Source of the DNA: Verrucomicrobia bacterium 12-59-8
Lineage (GTDB): Bacteria; Verrucomicrobiota; Verrucomicrobiae; Verrucomicrobiales; Verrucomicrobiaceae
DNA length: 38,431 bases
Reading direction: 5' to 3'
NCBI GenBank assembly: GCA_002279765.1
Contig: NCCR01000081.1
Location: 1-38,431, forward strand
A program made the translations under genes and the position numbers. Shown piece by piece: positions 8,454 through 17,601 of the stretch (the stretch's first letter is position 1; each line of letters begins with the position of its first letter). The notes beneath the pieces are model-generated. The model worked only from the letters and a program-made list of their open reading frames with translations. It searched no databases and was not told the origin of the DNA.

Positions 8454-9392
8454 ATGGAAAAGACCCCTGTTCTCATTCTCGCTCCGCTGCCGGACTTCCT
8501 GATGCAGCCGCTGCTGGCGGCACAGGTGTGCCATGATTTCTTTCATGCTAAGGACAAGGAGGCTCTGCTGGCCCAGGTGGGTGCGGAGATCCGTGGCATC
8601 GTGATGTCCGGGGGCAGTGTGGCACCCGTGGCGCTGCTGGAGCAACTGCCGAAGCTGGAAATTATGAGCGTGTTTGGCGTGGGCTATGACGGGGTGCCGG
8701 TGGACTGGTGCAAAGCGCATGGCATACGGGTGACGAATACGCCGGACGTGCTGACGGAAGACGTGGCGGACACGGCGAGCGCGCTGGTTTTGCTGACGAG
8801 CCGGAAGCTGATCGCAGCGAACCGTTTCCTGCATGCGGGCGCGTGGACGAAGGGGGCCTTCCCACTGGCGCATGCGCTGCGCGGCAAGCTGGCGGGCATC
8901 GTGGGCCTGGGACGGATTGGCAAGGCGATTGCGCAGCGGCTCGAAGCGCACGGGATGCGCATCGCCTATCATGGCCGCACGCGACAGGAGGTGGGCTGGG
9001 AGTATTTTGACTCGCTGGTCGGACTCGCTCAGGCGGTGGATTTTCTGATTGTGGCCTGTCCCGGCGGTGCAGCGACGAAGCACCTGATCCATGCGGAGGT
9101 GCTGGCGGCACTGGGGACGAAGGGCACACTGATCAACATCGCCCGAGGCTCGGTGGTTGATGAGGCGGCGCTGATCACGGCGCTGCAACACGGCACGATT
9201 CGCGGTGCAGGGCTGGATGTGTTTGAAAATGAACCGCAGGTGCCGGGGGCGCTGATGCAGTGCGAGAACGCCGTCCTGCTGCCGCACCTGGGCAGCGGCA
9301 CCCACGAGACACGCGCTGAGATGGCCCGCCTAGTGGTGGAAAATCTGGCGGCGCATTTCAGCGGCGCGGCCTTGCTGACACCGGTGTGCTGA
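8454..9392 (+). CDS. D-isomer-specific 2-hydroxyacid dehydrogenase
   Basis: A 312-residue NAD(P)-dependent dehydrogenase, closest in layout to glyoxylate/hydroxypyruvate reductases. Nucleotide-binding GLGRIG is at residues 152-157 with the HGRTR segment after it. The catalytic triad is present: Arg in NIARGSVVDE (231), Glu in DVFENEP (260) and His in LLPHLGSG (278). The substrate-side motif VFGVGYDGV lies at about 73-81. It is tightly coupled to the upstream cytochrome gene, which may be only positional. The exact substrate cannot be assigned. Confidence 0.9.
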   Translation: MEKTPVLILAPLPDFLMQPLLAAQVCHDFFHAKDKEALLAQVGAEIRGIVMSGGSVAPVALLEQLPKLEIMSVFGVGYDGVPVDWCKAHGIRVTNTPDVLTEDVADTASALVLLTSRKLIAANRFLHAGAWTKGAFPLAHALRGKLAGIVGLGRIGKAIAQRLEAHGMRIAYHGRTRQEVGWEYFDSLVGLAQAVDFLIVACPGGAATKHLIHAEVLAALGTKGTLINIARGSVVDEAALITALQHGTIRGAGLDVFENEPQVPGALMQCENAVLLPHLGSGTHETRAEMARLVVENLAAHFSGAALLTPVC

Positions 9393-9461
9393 GGCGATTT
9401 TCCATGCCGGTTTTGGCAGATTGCCTGCTTGCCCTTCCGGCTTCCGCCATTAATAAACTTT

Positions 9462-10052
9462 ATGGGCAAACTGATCCTTGGAGCCATTCTCACCGCCATC
9501 GCTGTTTTCGCTTGGGAAGCCGTGTCGTGGACGACCATTGGCTGGCATCAAAATGGATTTCGCGCCTTTCGCAATGAATCCACAGTGGCAGAAGTGATCA
9601 AGGCCAACGTGACCTCCGGCCATGGCATTTACCTGCTGCCCTCGATGGGTGACGCGCCGAAAATCGCCACCGCTGAGGAAAAGAAGGCCTTTGAAGCAGA
9701 GCAGACAAATGCGTTGAAGGACGGTCCCTACATGTATGCCATCATCCGTCCGGGCAAAGGAGATGTCAGCATGGGGATGAACATGACTTTGAGTTTCATC
9801 CGCTGCCTGCTCTGCGCCTTATTGATCGCGGGGATGCTGTCCCAGGCGACACTGTTTTATCCGGCGCGCATCGCGTTTGTGGCGGCAGCGGGATTGTTTG
9901 CCGGACTGATGGCCGACCTGCCGATGTGGGTCTGGTTTGAAAATCCGGGACGAGATGCCGTGGTGAACATTGTCGATCATGTGATCGCCTGGGTCATCGG
10001 CGGCGCGGTGCTGGGCATCTTTGTGGGCAAGGAGCCGGTGGCGGAGCCGTGA
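9462..10052 (+). CDS. Membrane protein of unknown function
   Basis: A 196-residue protein with an N-terminal TM helix (LILGAILTAIAVFAWEAVSW), a periplasmic or cytoplasmic segment of about 90 residues, and three C-terminal TM helices (FIRCLLCALLIAGML, PARIAFVAAAGLFAGLMADL, VIAWVIGGAVLGIFVG). I do not recognise the family. The start at 9462 places the first helix at the very N-terminus. It converges on the fused acyltransferase-heptosyltransferase gene with only 15 nt between the two stops. Confidence 0.7.
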   Translation: MGKLILGAILTAIAVFAWEAVSWTTIGWHQNGFRAFRNESTVAEVIKANVTSGHGIYLLPSMGDAPKIATAEEKKAFEAEQTNALKDGPYMYAIIRPGKGDVSMGMNMTLSFIRCLLCALLIAGMLSQATLFYPARIAFVAAAGLFAGLMADLPMWVWFENPGRDAVVNIVDHVIAWVIGGAVLGIFVGKEPVAEP

Positions 10053-10067
10053 GACGGTGCGCGCGGC

Positions 10068-12038
10068 TCAGCCAGCGACTCCGCTCGTCTTCAGCACGGC
10101 CAGTGCCACCTCTTCGGGAGTGACTTTCGTCATGCAGTCGTAGTGGCCGAAGGGACACTCGCGCTCGAAGCAGGGGCTGCAGGGCACCTTGTGCTGGATG
10201 ACGGTGTGGCGTTCGCCGAGCGGGCCGGTCTCAATGGGGCAGGTGGAGCCGAAGATGCTGACGGTCGGAATGCCGAGCGCAGCGGCCAGATGCATCGTGC
10301 CGGTGTCATTCGTGAGCAGGAGCTGGCAGCCGCGCAGCTTGGCGATGAGTTCGGAGAGACGTGTTTTGCCGACGAGGTTTTCATGCGGTGCCTGGAGCAT
10401 GGCGGAGAGTTGTTCGCCCATCTCCTTTTCCCCGGGTGCGCCAAACAACTGCCAGCGGAACTGGGCATGCTGCGCTGAGATCTGATTCACCACGGCGGCA
10501 AAGCGCTCCAGCGGCCAGCGCTTGGCCTGGCCATACTCGGCTCCGGCGCAAACACCGACACGGAGGGTGCCATCGGTCGAAACGGGTGGCGTGCCGGAGT
10601 CCCAGAGGCCGGGCTGCTCGATGTCGGCCCCGATGCCTTTGGCGATGCGCAGGTAGCGGTGCGCGTGGTGCTCCTTGTCGATTTTGACCTTCGGCCCATG
10701 GATGATTTGATTGAGCAGTTTCGCGCGGAAGGACCCTTTGACACCGACGCGGCGGGGGATGCCCGCGAGCCAGATTTCCAGCGTGCTGCGGGTGGAGTTG
10801 GTGCAGAACACGGCGGCGTCAAATGAGACGCCCGTGGCCTTAATCTGCCTGGCCACGGCGAAGAGGCCCGCTTTGGCGGGTTTGGCGATGTAGCGCGAGA
10901 CTTCGGGCATGGAGAGCCACAGCTCCTCCAGCTTGTCCGGGCCGAGAATGGTGATCTTCATGTCTGGCCGGCCGCGTTTGATGGCGCGCACCATTGGGAA
11001 GGCCATGCAGGCGTCTCCGAGCCAGTTGGGGCTGCGGATGAGCAGCTCAAACGGCTGCAGGCGGCTCATGTCGTAGTCCGGGGGAAAGACCACGCCGCGA
11101 CGATAATTGGGCATCAGGAAGTGCGGCTTGGGCAGCTTCCAGCGGTTGTGTACCCAGAACCAGTTCGCCGGCTGTTCGCGGATCAGCCGTTCCACGGCGG
11201 CATTGATCGCCAGCGTCAGGCCCTCGGCGTTTGACTGCGCTGCGGGCGCTTTGACTTCCGGCGCGCAGACCAGCCGCCAGCGGGCGGGGCCGTCATCATA
11301 GACCATCATCGGCAGCACGACCGCCCGGGTGCGGATGGCCATGAGCGCCGCAATGGTGGTGGTGGAGGCCAGCCGGTCAAAGAAGGGGCACCACAGGCCG
11401 TGATCTCCGGCGTGCTGATCCACCAGCACGCCGACCTGACCGCCCTCGCGCATGAACTTCATCGGTGCATTGAAGCCGGCATGCCGGTCAAACAGCGTGT
11501 AACCCAGTTTTTCGCGGCGGCGCAGCACCAGCGCATTGAGCCAGGGATTGCGCAGCGGTTGATAAATGGCCCCGGCCTGGTGACCGCGCACATACATGGA
11601 TGGCACCTGGGTCAGGATCTCCCAGCAACTGGCATGCAGCACCAGATTGACGAGCGGACGTTTGCCGTCGTCGTAGGCGGCCTGCGCGCGCTCGATGCCT
11701 TCGGAGCGCACATGCCGGCAAATCTGAGCCTCGCTCATCAGGGGCAATTTGAAACCACAGAGCACATTGGCGAAGAGGCTCCTAAAGTGCTCGCGCGCCA
11801 GGCGCCGGAGTTCGGCGGCGCTTTTTTCACGGCCAAAGGCGATGTGCAGGTTGTGCAGCGCGAGCCGGCGGTACTTGCCGCCCATATAATACGCCATGGC
11901 TCCCAGCACCCGGCCCACATACCAGACCACGATGAGCGGCAGCAGCCACAGCACGCCCTCGATGCACCGGAACAGCGCGTAAACCAGCCACTGTCCGGTG
12001 CGCGTGGAAAAACTGGCGGAATCTTTGGCGCGGCCCAT
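10068..12038 (-). CDS. Fused LpxL-like lipid A acyltransferase and GT9 heptosyltransferase
   Basis: A 656-residue two-domain protein. Residues about 1-310 form an LpxL/HtrB-type late acyltransferase: TM helix LLPLIVVWYVGRVL, catalytic HX4E motif HASCWE (His135, Glu140), GVLVDQHAG, and PANWFWVHNRWK. Residues about 335-656 form a GT9 heptosyltransferase: RSPNWLGDACMAFP at its start, ADP-heptose-type C-terminal motif LTNDTGTMHLAAALGIPTVSIFG, and KVPCSPCFERECPFGHYDCM. In E. coli these steps belong to separate proteins, so this fusion joins lipid A acylation and core assembly in one membrane-bound polypeptide. There is no stop or frame change between the domains. It is divergent from the sulfatase. 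Confidence 0.9.
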   Translation of the reverse strand: MGRAKDSASFSTRTGQWLVYALFRCIEGVLWLLPLIVVWYVGRVLGAMAYYMGGKYRRLALHNLHIAFGREKSAAELRRLAREHFRSLFANVLCGFKLPLMSEAQICRHVRSEGIERAQAAYDDGKRPLVNLVLHASCWEILTQVPSMYVRGHQAGAIYQPLRNPWLNALVLRRREKLGYTLFDRHAGFNAPMKFMREGGQVGVLVDQHAGDHGLWCPFFDRLASTTTIAALMAIRTRAVVLPMMVYDDGPARWRLVCAPEVKAPAAQSNAEGLTLAINAAVERLIREQPANWFWVHNRWKLPKPHFLMPNYRRGVVFPPDYDMSRLQPFELLIRSPNWLGDACMAFPMVRAIKRGRPDMKITILGPDKLEELWLSMPEVSRYIAKPAKAGLFAVARQIKATGVSFDAAVFCTNSTRSTLEIWLAGIPRRVGVKGSFRAKLLNQIIHGPKVKIDKEHHAHRYLRIAKGIGADIEQPGLWDSGTPPVSTDGTLRVGVCAGAEYGQAKRWPLERFAAVVNQISAQHAQFRWQLFGAPGEKEMGEQLSAMLQAPHENLVGKTRLSELIAKLRGCQLLLTNDTGTMHLAAALGIPTVSIFGSTCPIETGPLGERHTVIQHKVPCSPCFERECPFGHYDCMTKVTPEEVALAVLKTSGVAG

Positions 12039-12118
12039 GTGGCCTCCTTATGCCGCAACGCTTCCGGGCACGCAACCGTTCATGCGAGATCAGCCAGAAC
12101 TGCTTCGTTTGGCGCAGG

Positions 12119-13447
12119 ATGCACCGCCTTTTTCTTCTTCTGCTGATCGCGCCGCTGCTGCCTGCAGCCGCCGCGAAACCGAACATCGTTTTCATCATGG
12201 CGGACGATCTCGGCTGGGCGGATGTGGCGTTTCACGCTGGCAACGCGCCCACGCCCACCCTGGACAAACTGGCCCGGGAAGGCCTAGAGCTCACGCATCA
12301 TTACGTCGCCCCGGTGTGCAGCCCCACGCGCACGGGATTGATGACCGGCCGCTGCTGGAGCCGCTTTGGCGTCACCACGCCGCAGAATGAACGTGCGCTG
12401 CCCTGGGACACGGTGACGCTGCCACGCGCGCTGAAAGCGGCGGGCTACGAGACGTGCATCAGCGGCAAGTGGCACCTCGGTTCGAAGCCGGAGTGGGGTC
12501 CGAATCATTTTGGCTTTGATCACAGCTACGGCTCGCTGGCAGGCGGGGTCGGACCGTGGGACCACCATTACAAGAAAGGCGGGTTCAGCGAGACGTGGCA
12601 TCGCGATGAAAAGCTCATCAGGGAACCCGGGCATGTGACAGATTTGATCGCGAAGGAGGCCTGCGCCTGGCTCGCGGCGCGGAAGGAGGCTCCGTTCTTC
12701 CTCTACGTGCCCATGACGGCGGTGCATCTGCCGGTGAAGGAGCCGGAGGAATGGCTGGCCAAGGTGCCTGCGGGCATCACCGGTGCCGTGGCGCGCCAGT
12801 ACGCCGCCTGCATCATGCATCTGGATGCTGCGGTGGGTCAGATCGTGGCCGCGCTGGAGCAGCATGGGCAGCGCAGCAGCACCCTGCTCGTTTTCACCAG
12901 CGACAACGGCGGCAGCACCGCTGAAAACAAGGGCCAGACCTACCCGCCCGATGACTACGCGCCGGGACCGCTGCCCGGGAACAACCTGCCGCTGCGCGAT
13001 GAGAAGGGCAGCGTCTATGAAGGCGGCACCCGGGTGCCCTGCCTCCTGAGCTGGCCCGGCAGGCTGAAACCCGGCAAGCACGATGCGCCGGTGCAAATCA
13101 TCGACTGGATGCCGACCTTCTGCGCCCTGGCCGGATTCAAACCCGCCAAGGACCTGAAATGGGACGGCGTGAACCTCTGGCCGCAACTGGCAGAGGAAGC
13201 GCCACCGCCGCCGCGTACGCTGTACACCGTGGGCCCAGGCTTCAAGTCGCGGGCACTGCGCTGTGATCCGTGGAAGCTCGTGGTACATGGCTCCGGCGAG
13301 AAGGTGAGATACGAGCTCTACGACATCCTCGCCGATCCCAACGAAACCAAGGACCTGGCCGCACAGCAGCCTGATCAACTGGCGGCGATGAAGGAACGCC
13401 TGGCCGACATGGCCAAAGCGGACCGCGATGCGGTGGCGGAGGACTGA
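12119..13447 (+). CDS. Exported arylsulfatase-type sulfatase
   Basis: A 442-residue sulfatase that would hydrolyse sulfate esters, probably on polysaccharides. It has an N-terminal signal peptide (MHRLFLLLLIAPLLPAAAA), the metal-binding ADDLGW (Asp29/Asp30), and the Cys-type formylglycine signature CSPTRTGLMTGR beginning at Cys67. SGKWHLG, FTSDNGG and the C-terminal YELYDILADPNETKDLA are typical of the family. Activity needs a formylglycine-generating or anSME enzyme, which is not in this window. The start at 12119 exposes the signal peptide; the frame is open 69 nt further upstream. Confidence 0.93.
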   Translation: MHRLFLLLLIAPLLPAAAAKPNIVFIMADDLGWADVAFHAGNAPTPTLDKLAREGLELTHHYVAPVCSPTRTGLMTGRCWSRFGVTTPQNERALPWDTVTLPRALKAAGYETCISGKWHLGSKPEWGPNHFGFDHSYGSLAGGVGPWDHHYKKGGFSETWHRDEKLIREPGHVTDLIAKEACAWLAARKEAPFFLYVPMTAVHLPVKEPEEWLAKVPAGITGAVARQYAACIMHLDAAVGQIVAALEQHGQRSSTLLVFTSDNGGSTAENKGQTYPPDDYAPGPLPGNNLPLRDEKGSVYEGGTRVPCLLSWPGRLKPGKHDAPVQIIDWMPTFCALAGFKPAKDLKWDGVNLWPQLAEEAPPPPRTLYTVGPGFKSRALRCDPWKLVVHGSGEKVRYELYDILADPNETKDLAAQQPDQLAAMKERLADMAKADRDAVAED

Positions 13448-13463
13448 CCCGGCAAGGAGGCAC

Positions 13464-13494
13464 AAAAAAACGGGCGGTGCCTGCGCACCGCCCG
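13464..13494 (-). terminator. Terminator between sulfatase and response regulator
   Basis: A perfect 10-bp GC-rich stem (CGGGCGGTGC / GCACCGCCCG, 13471-13480 and 13485-13494) with loop CTGC. On the minus strand it is followed by seven T residues (13470-13464), so it ends the response regulator transcript. The plus side lacks a T-run but the stem may also slow the sulfatase transcript. Confidence 0.88.
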
Positions 13495-13522
13495 TTGGAA
13501 ATAATCGCTATTTTTAGAAATC

Positions 13523-14161
13523 CTATTTCTCCACCCAGCGCACGGCTTCCATGAGGAGTTCGCGAGCAGAGGCAAGGCCGAGCTTCTGACGGATGTTTGC
13601 CTTGTGGGCGTCCACCGTCTTGGCACTGAGGGCCAGCTTTTCAGCAATGCTGTGGGAGTCGAAGCCGCGTCCCACCATCTCGAAGATTTCGAGCTGACGG
13701 TCGCTGAGCATGCGGGCAGGCTCGCCACGGGAGCCGCCACGTGGGCCGCCACCGGAAACGATGCTGCCGAGCAGGGAAGCGCTGAAGAAGAAGGAACCAG
13801 CAGCCACCTGACGGAGGCCCTGCAGCACGCGAGTGCTGGGTTCGCCCTTCATCACATAGCCCATGGCACCGGCGCGCAGGCAGCGCTCCGCGTACACATT
13901 TTCATCGTGCATCGAGTACACGAGGATCTGCATGTTGGGATGGCTGGCACGGAGCTTCTTGATGAGGTCCACACCACTGCGGTCCTTCAATGTGATGTCG
14001 AGAACGACTACGTCGGGTTTGAGTTTGGCGATTTGCTGCAGCGCCGTATTGGCGTCTTCAGCACTGCCGATGACCTGCATGTCTTCCTGCTGGTCGATTA
14101 GTTTCTTAAGCCCTTCGATAACGATGGGGTGGTCGTCGAGTATATAGATTTTGCTTTTCAT
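13523..14161 (-). CDS. NarL/FixJ-type response regulator
   Basis: A 212-residue two-component regulator. The receiver domain (about 1-120) has the acidic pocket Asp9/Asp10 (ILDDHP), phosphoacceptor Asp55 (VVVLDITL), the Ser in LVYSMHDE and the Lys in GYVMKGEP. A Gly/Arg linker (SGGGPRGGSRGEP) leads to a LuxR-type HTH at about 150-212 (LSDRQLEIFEMVGRGFDSHSIAEKLALSAKTVDAHKANI region). No histidine kinase is next to it. The upstream intergenic region carries phased CCCTAAA repeats that could be its own target. Confidence 0.93.
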   Translation of the reverse strand: MKSKIYILDDHPIVIEGLKKLIDQQEDMQVIGSAEDANTALQQIAKLKPDVVVLDITLKDRSGVDLIKKLRASHPNMQILVYSMHDENVYAERCLRAGAMGYVMKGEPSTRVLQGLRQVAAGSFFFSASLLGSIVSGGGPRGGSRGEPARMLSDRQLEIFEMVGRGFDSHSIAEKLALSAKTVDAHKANIRQKLGLASARELLMEAVRWVEK

Positions 14162-14241
14162 GTCAAGCCTGCGTTCTTAAGAAAGTTCGAGCCGATCTCG
14201 CACCCTGTTGTTTTTCAATGTTTCAGGGCAATCTGTATCGA

Positions 14242-14291
14242 CCCTAAATAGCCACGCGACAGACCCTAAAAACCGCTTTTCAGGCCCTAAA
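14242..14291. promoter_or_regulatory. Three phased CCCTAAA repeats in a divergent promoter region
   Basis: CCCTAAA occurs at 14242-14248, 14264-14270 and 14285-14291, with start-to-start spacings of 22 and 21 bp, close to two helical turns. The region lies between the divergent response regulator and exbD genes. Same-face spacing suits binding of a dimeric or oligomeric regulator. The repeats are seen directly; the operator role is inferred. Confidence 0.5.
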
Positions 14292-14339
14292 AGCTCCCCC
14301 CAAGGTTCCGCTGCGGCAGCTGTGATACACGTACAAGCC

Positions 14340-14789
14340 ATGAAACATCGCATCCATTCCGACACCTTCACGCTGGGTTTTCAGATCGCTCCCATGATCG
14401 ATGTCGTCTTCGTCATCCTGCTTTTTTTCATGGTGATGGTGGGCAGTGTGAAAGTGGAGCGTGAACTTAAATCGAAACTCCCGGGGCAAGAAGATCTCAC
14501 CCAACGCGTGAAGTTCCCGGCTGAAGAAATCACCCTCGGCATTTTCGAAGACGGCACGGTCACGCTGAACGAAGAGGCTTTTGATTCACCCAACGACAAA
14601 GCCCTGCCCATGCTGACCCGCACACTGCGGCGGGTGGAGGCATCCTCCTCGCAGCAGAAGCAGCTGTTGCTCGTGACCGTCCAGGCTGAAGAGCAGGCCA
14701 GCTATGAGCGTGTCATTGACGTGCTTAATTCTCTGTATCAGGCGCAAATTCGAAACGTGACCTTCACCGTCGGCAGCGAGCCGCTTTGA
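14340..14789 (+). CDS. ExbD/TolR-type biopolymer transport protein
   Basis: A 149-residue protein with one N-terminal TM helix (IAPMIDVVFVILLFFMVMVG) that carries the conserved transmembrane Asp21 used for proton coupling, then a periplasmic domain ending in VTFTVGSEP. It should work with an ExbB/TolQ proton channel to energise TonB or a Tol-type protein. No exbB or tonB is adjacent. The start at 14340 fits the family; the frame is open upstream through the repeat region. The TonB receptor about 5.5 kb downstream is a possible but unproven client. Confidence 0.85.
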   Translation: MKHRIHSDTFTLGFQIAPMIDVVFVILLFFMVMVGSVKVERELKSKLPGQEDLTQRVKFPAEEITLGIFEDGTVTLNEEAFDSPNDKALPMLTRTLRRVEASSSQQKQLLLVTVQAEEQASYERVIDVLNSLYQAQIRNVTFTVGSEPL

Positions 14790-14831
14790 TCTCCTCCGAC
14801 AGGCTCGGGCCTCAGCACGCGTTCTCTGCGC

Positions 14832-17561
14832 ATGTCACGCTGCTTTCTCTTCCTGCTGCTTTCAGCCAGCGCCTTCGCGCAGCTCGCCAACAGCCCGCCG
14901 GTACCGCAGTGGCTGTTGGCAGCCGAAGCGGGCACGACTTTCACCCAGGCGGTGAAACACGAGGGCAAGCTGCTCAAAGCGGTGCTGCTGACCGCCAGCG
15001 ATGCCATGGTGGAGATCGTGCTCGATGGCAAGAGCATCGCCACCGTCAAAGCCGCTGAGACGGCGACCGGCACTGACCTCACGCAGCAGCTCGGTGATGG
15101 CCAAGCGCATCAACTGGGGCTGCGCGTACCGGGCCAAGCGAAAGCCGCCGCGCGGCTGGAACTCAATGGCGACCTCGCCGCCGTGCGCTGGATCGCCACG
15201 GATGCCACATGGCAGAACGCCCTGGTGATCGGCCCCACAGATGCTGATCCGGCCACGAACCCCTTTGATCTGAAGAAAACCTTCGATGCCTACAACTCCT
15301 GGCAGCTCGCCAAACCGGGCGCGCAAAATCAGGCCACCGATCCCGCCACGCTGACCTTGCCACCGGGTTTCAAAGCGGAACTCATCCGCTCAGCACAGCC
15401 CGGTGAAGACTCGTGGGTGTCAATGGCTTTCGATCCCGAAGGGCGCATCGCGCTGGGCAAAGAGAAGAAGGGCCTGCTGCGCCTCACGCTCAGCGGCAGC
15501 GGCGAGCAGAAGGTGGAAGTCATCGACGACGAACTGCTGGAATGCCGGGGGCTGCTCTATGCGCACGGCTCGCTCTTCGCGAACGCCAACAACTCGAAAA
15601 CGCTCTTCCGCCTCACCGATGCAGACGGCGATGGAGTCTTTGAACAACGTCAGGCACTCGTCCGCACCGAAGGCGGCGTGGGTCATGGTCGCAATCACAT
15701 CAAGCTCGGCCCCGATGGCGACATCTACGTGGCGCATGGCAACAACGTGCTGCTGCCCAAGAACCTCGATCCTGATTCACCGCTGAAGAACTACGCCAAT
15801 GATCAGCTCATCCCGAACCCGTGGGATGGCAGCATGTTCGACGGCAACGTGGAACTGCCCGCTGGACACATCCTGCGCGTGGCGCCGGATGGCAGCAAGG
15901 TCACGCTGCTCGCGGGTGGATTGCGCAACCCGCTGGACATTGCATTCAATGACAAGGGTGACTTGTTTACTTTCGATGCTGACATGGAGAGGGATGTGGG
16001 AACCCCGTGGTACATGCCCACGCGTGTGCTGCAGATCGTGCCCGGTGCCGATTACGGCTGGCGTCGAGGCACGGGACGTTTTCCGGCATGGTATGCGGAC
16101 ACGCTGCCGAGTGTGATCGACATCGGGTTGTCTTCGCCGACGGGGATTTACTTTGGGTATAAAGCCGAGTTCCCGCAGAAATATCAAGACGCGCTCTACC
16201 TCCTCGACTGGAGCTACGGGCGCATCATCGCGGTGCATTTTGGCAGCACTGTGACGCAGGAAACCTTCGTGGCAGGCAGACCGCTGAACGTCACCGACGG
16301 CTGCATCGGCGCGGATGGCGCGATGTGGTTCATCACGGGCGGGCGTGGAACGCAGAGTGGACTGTACCGCGTGACCTATGTGGGAAACCGGCCGCTGGCT
16401 CAGCAGGCAGGACGCATGGAAAAGCCAGTGAGCGCTGCTTTGTCGGCGCACGCCGCGCGTCTGCGGCTGGAAAGCCAGCCGGTGAACGAATGGCGCATGC
16501 AGGCGCTGCATTCGAACGACCTGAATGCTTTGCTGGCCCTGGCGCGCGTGGGTCAGCCCAGCGATCTGCCAGCCATTCTCGATGCCGTTTTGACAGCAGC
16601 ACCCGCCCCGACTTTGGCTGCCTTGCGGGTGGTCGCTGTGGCGATCTCGCGGCACGGTACACCGGAAAGTGCTATGAAGCAGCAGCTCCTGGCATGGGCG
16701 GTTTATCCGCGTGACGACACCTTTCTCAACCGCGAACTCTGCCGCCTGCTCGTCTATCTGAAATCCCCCACGGTCATCGAGAAAACAATGCCGCTTCTCC
16801 AAGAGGCCACGACTTCGGAGGACCTTCTCTTTTACCCGTTCATGCTGCGCTATCTCAAGGACGGGTGGACGCTGGAGCAGCGGAAGATCGCGTTTGAGGC
16901 GCTGAACAAGGCGGAGAAGATGAACGGGGCCTCGACCTTCTTCAAGGCGATCAGCGACACGCGCAGCGAGCTGGCGGCGGCGCTGAAGCCGGAGGAGGCC
17001 ACGCAGCTCGCAGCGGTGATTTCACCGGCGAAGCCTGCGGTGCTCTCTGCGCATGCGCTGCCGGGGCATTCGTTCAAGAACTGGACGCTGGAAGACCTGG
17101 CTCCGCTGCTGGCGAAGATGGATGCCAAGACGCGCAGCCGCGACAGCGCGAAGGATGCGCTCATCCGTGCGCAGTGTGTGTTCTGCCATAAAGTGAGCTA
17201 TGATCCCACGCTGCCAGCGGGCGTGTTTGGGCCGGACCTCGTGCAGGTGTCCGCACGCTTCAACCGCCGCGATCTGCTGGATCACATCTTGAACCCCTCC
17301 AAGTTCATCGACGAAAAATTCCGCTACGTGACGGTAAAGACGAGCGATGGCAGGACGATCACCGGCAGCCTGGAGAGCGAAGACGATGAGCGCGTGGTGC
17401 TGAAGCCGAACCCGCTCGCTCCCGAGAAAAGCGAAATCGCCAAGGCCATGATCAAGGAACGCAGCGTGTCCGAGATTTCGCCGATGCCGCCCGGATTGCT
17501 CAACTCACTCAAGGCGGAGCAGATACTGGATTTACTGGCGTGGTTTGAGACGATGCGGTGA
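14832..17561 (+). CDS. PVC-type membrane-bound dehydrogenase with C-terminal heme domain
   Basis: A 909-residue exported protein with a signal peptide (MSRCFLFLLLSASAFAQ). An N-terminal domain (about 20-170) is followed by a sorbosone-dehydrogenase-like beta-propeller (about 170-530; LPPGFKAELI, GHGRNHIKLGPDGDIYVAHG, GGLRNPLDIAFNDKGDLFTFDADME, ADGAMWFITGGRG). A helical repeat region (about 550-770) leads to a cytochrome c domain with CVFCH at 782-786 and GVFGPDLVQVSARFNRRDLLDHILNP-type sequence after it, as in TIGR02603. Such proteins are abundant in Verrucomicrobiota and Planctomycetota and are thought to oxidise sugars or related substrates. The substrate is unknown. Confidence 0.9.
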   Translation: MSRCFLFLLLSASAFAQLANSPPVPQWLLAAEAGTTFTQAVKHEGKLLKAVLLTASDAMVEIVLDGKSIATVKAAETATGTDLTQQLGDGQAHQLGLRVPGQAKAAARLELNGDLAAVRWIATDATWQNALVIGPTDADPATNPFDLKKTFDAYNSWQLAKPGAQNQATDPATLTLPPGFKAELIRSAQPGEDSWVSMAFDPEGRIALGKEKKGLLRLTLSGSGEQKVEVIDDELLECRGLLYAHGSLFANANNSKTLFRLTDADGDGVFEQRQALVRTEGGVGHGRNHIKLGPDGDIYVAHGNNVLLPKNLDPDSPLKNYANDQLIPNPWDGSMFDGNVELPAGHILRVAPDGSKVTLLAGGLRNPLDIAFNDKGDLFTFDADMERDVGTPWYMPTRVLQIVPGADYGWRRGTGRFPAWYADTLPSVIDIGLSSPTGIYFGYKAEFPQKYQDALYLLDWSYGRIIAVHFGSTVTQETFVAGRPLNVTDGCIGADGAMWFITGGRGTQSGLYRVTYVGNRPLAQQAGRMEKPVSAALSAHAARLRLESQPVNEWRMQALHSNDLNALLALARVGQPSDLPAILDAVLTAAPAPTLAALRVVAVAISRHGTPESAMKQQLLAWAVYPRDDTFLNRELCRLLVYLKSPTVIEKTMPLLQEATTSEDLLFYPFMLRYLKDGWTLEQRKIAFEALNKAEKMNGASTFFKAISDTRSELAAALKPEEATQLAAVISPAKPAVLSAHALPGHSFKNWTLEDLAPLLAKMDAKTRSRDSAKDALIRAQCVFCHKVSYDPTLPAGVFGPDLVQVSARFNRRDLLDHILNPSKFIDEKFRYVTVKTSDGRTITGSLESEDDERVVLKPNPLAPEKSEIAKAMIKERSVSEISPMPPGLLNSLKAEQILDLLAWFETMR

Positions 17562-17567
17562 GCGCAG

Positions 17568-17595
17568 TTGACACTTCACGCTGCGCCATCATACT
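17568..17595 (+). promoter_or_regulatory. Candidate sigma-70-type promoter, possibly leaderless
   Basis: A perfect -35 (TTGACA, 17568-17573), a 16-bp spacer and a weak -10 (CATACT, 17590-17595) precede the ATG at 17602. Transcription would start at or next to the A of the start codon, giving a leaderless mRNA. No ribosome binding site is seen there, which fits. Confidence 0.45.
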
Positions 17596-17601
17596 CGCGC
17601 C

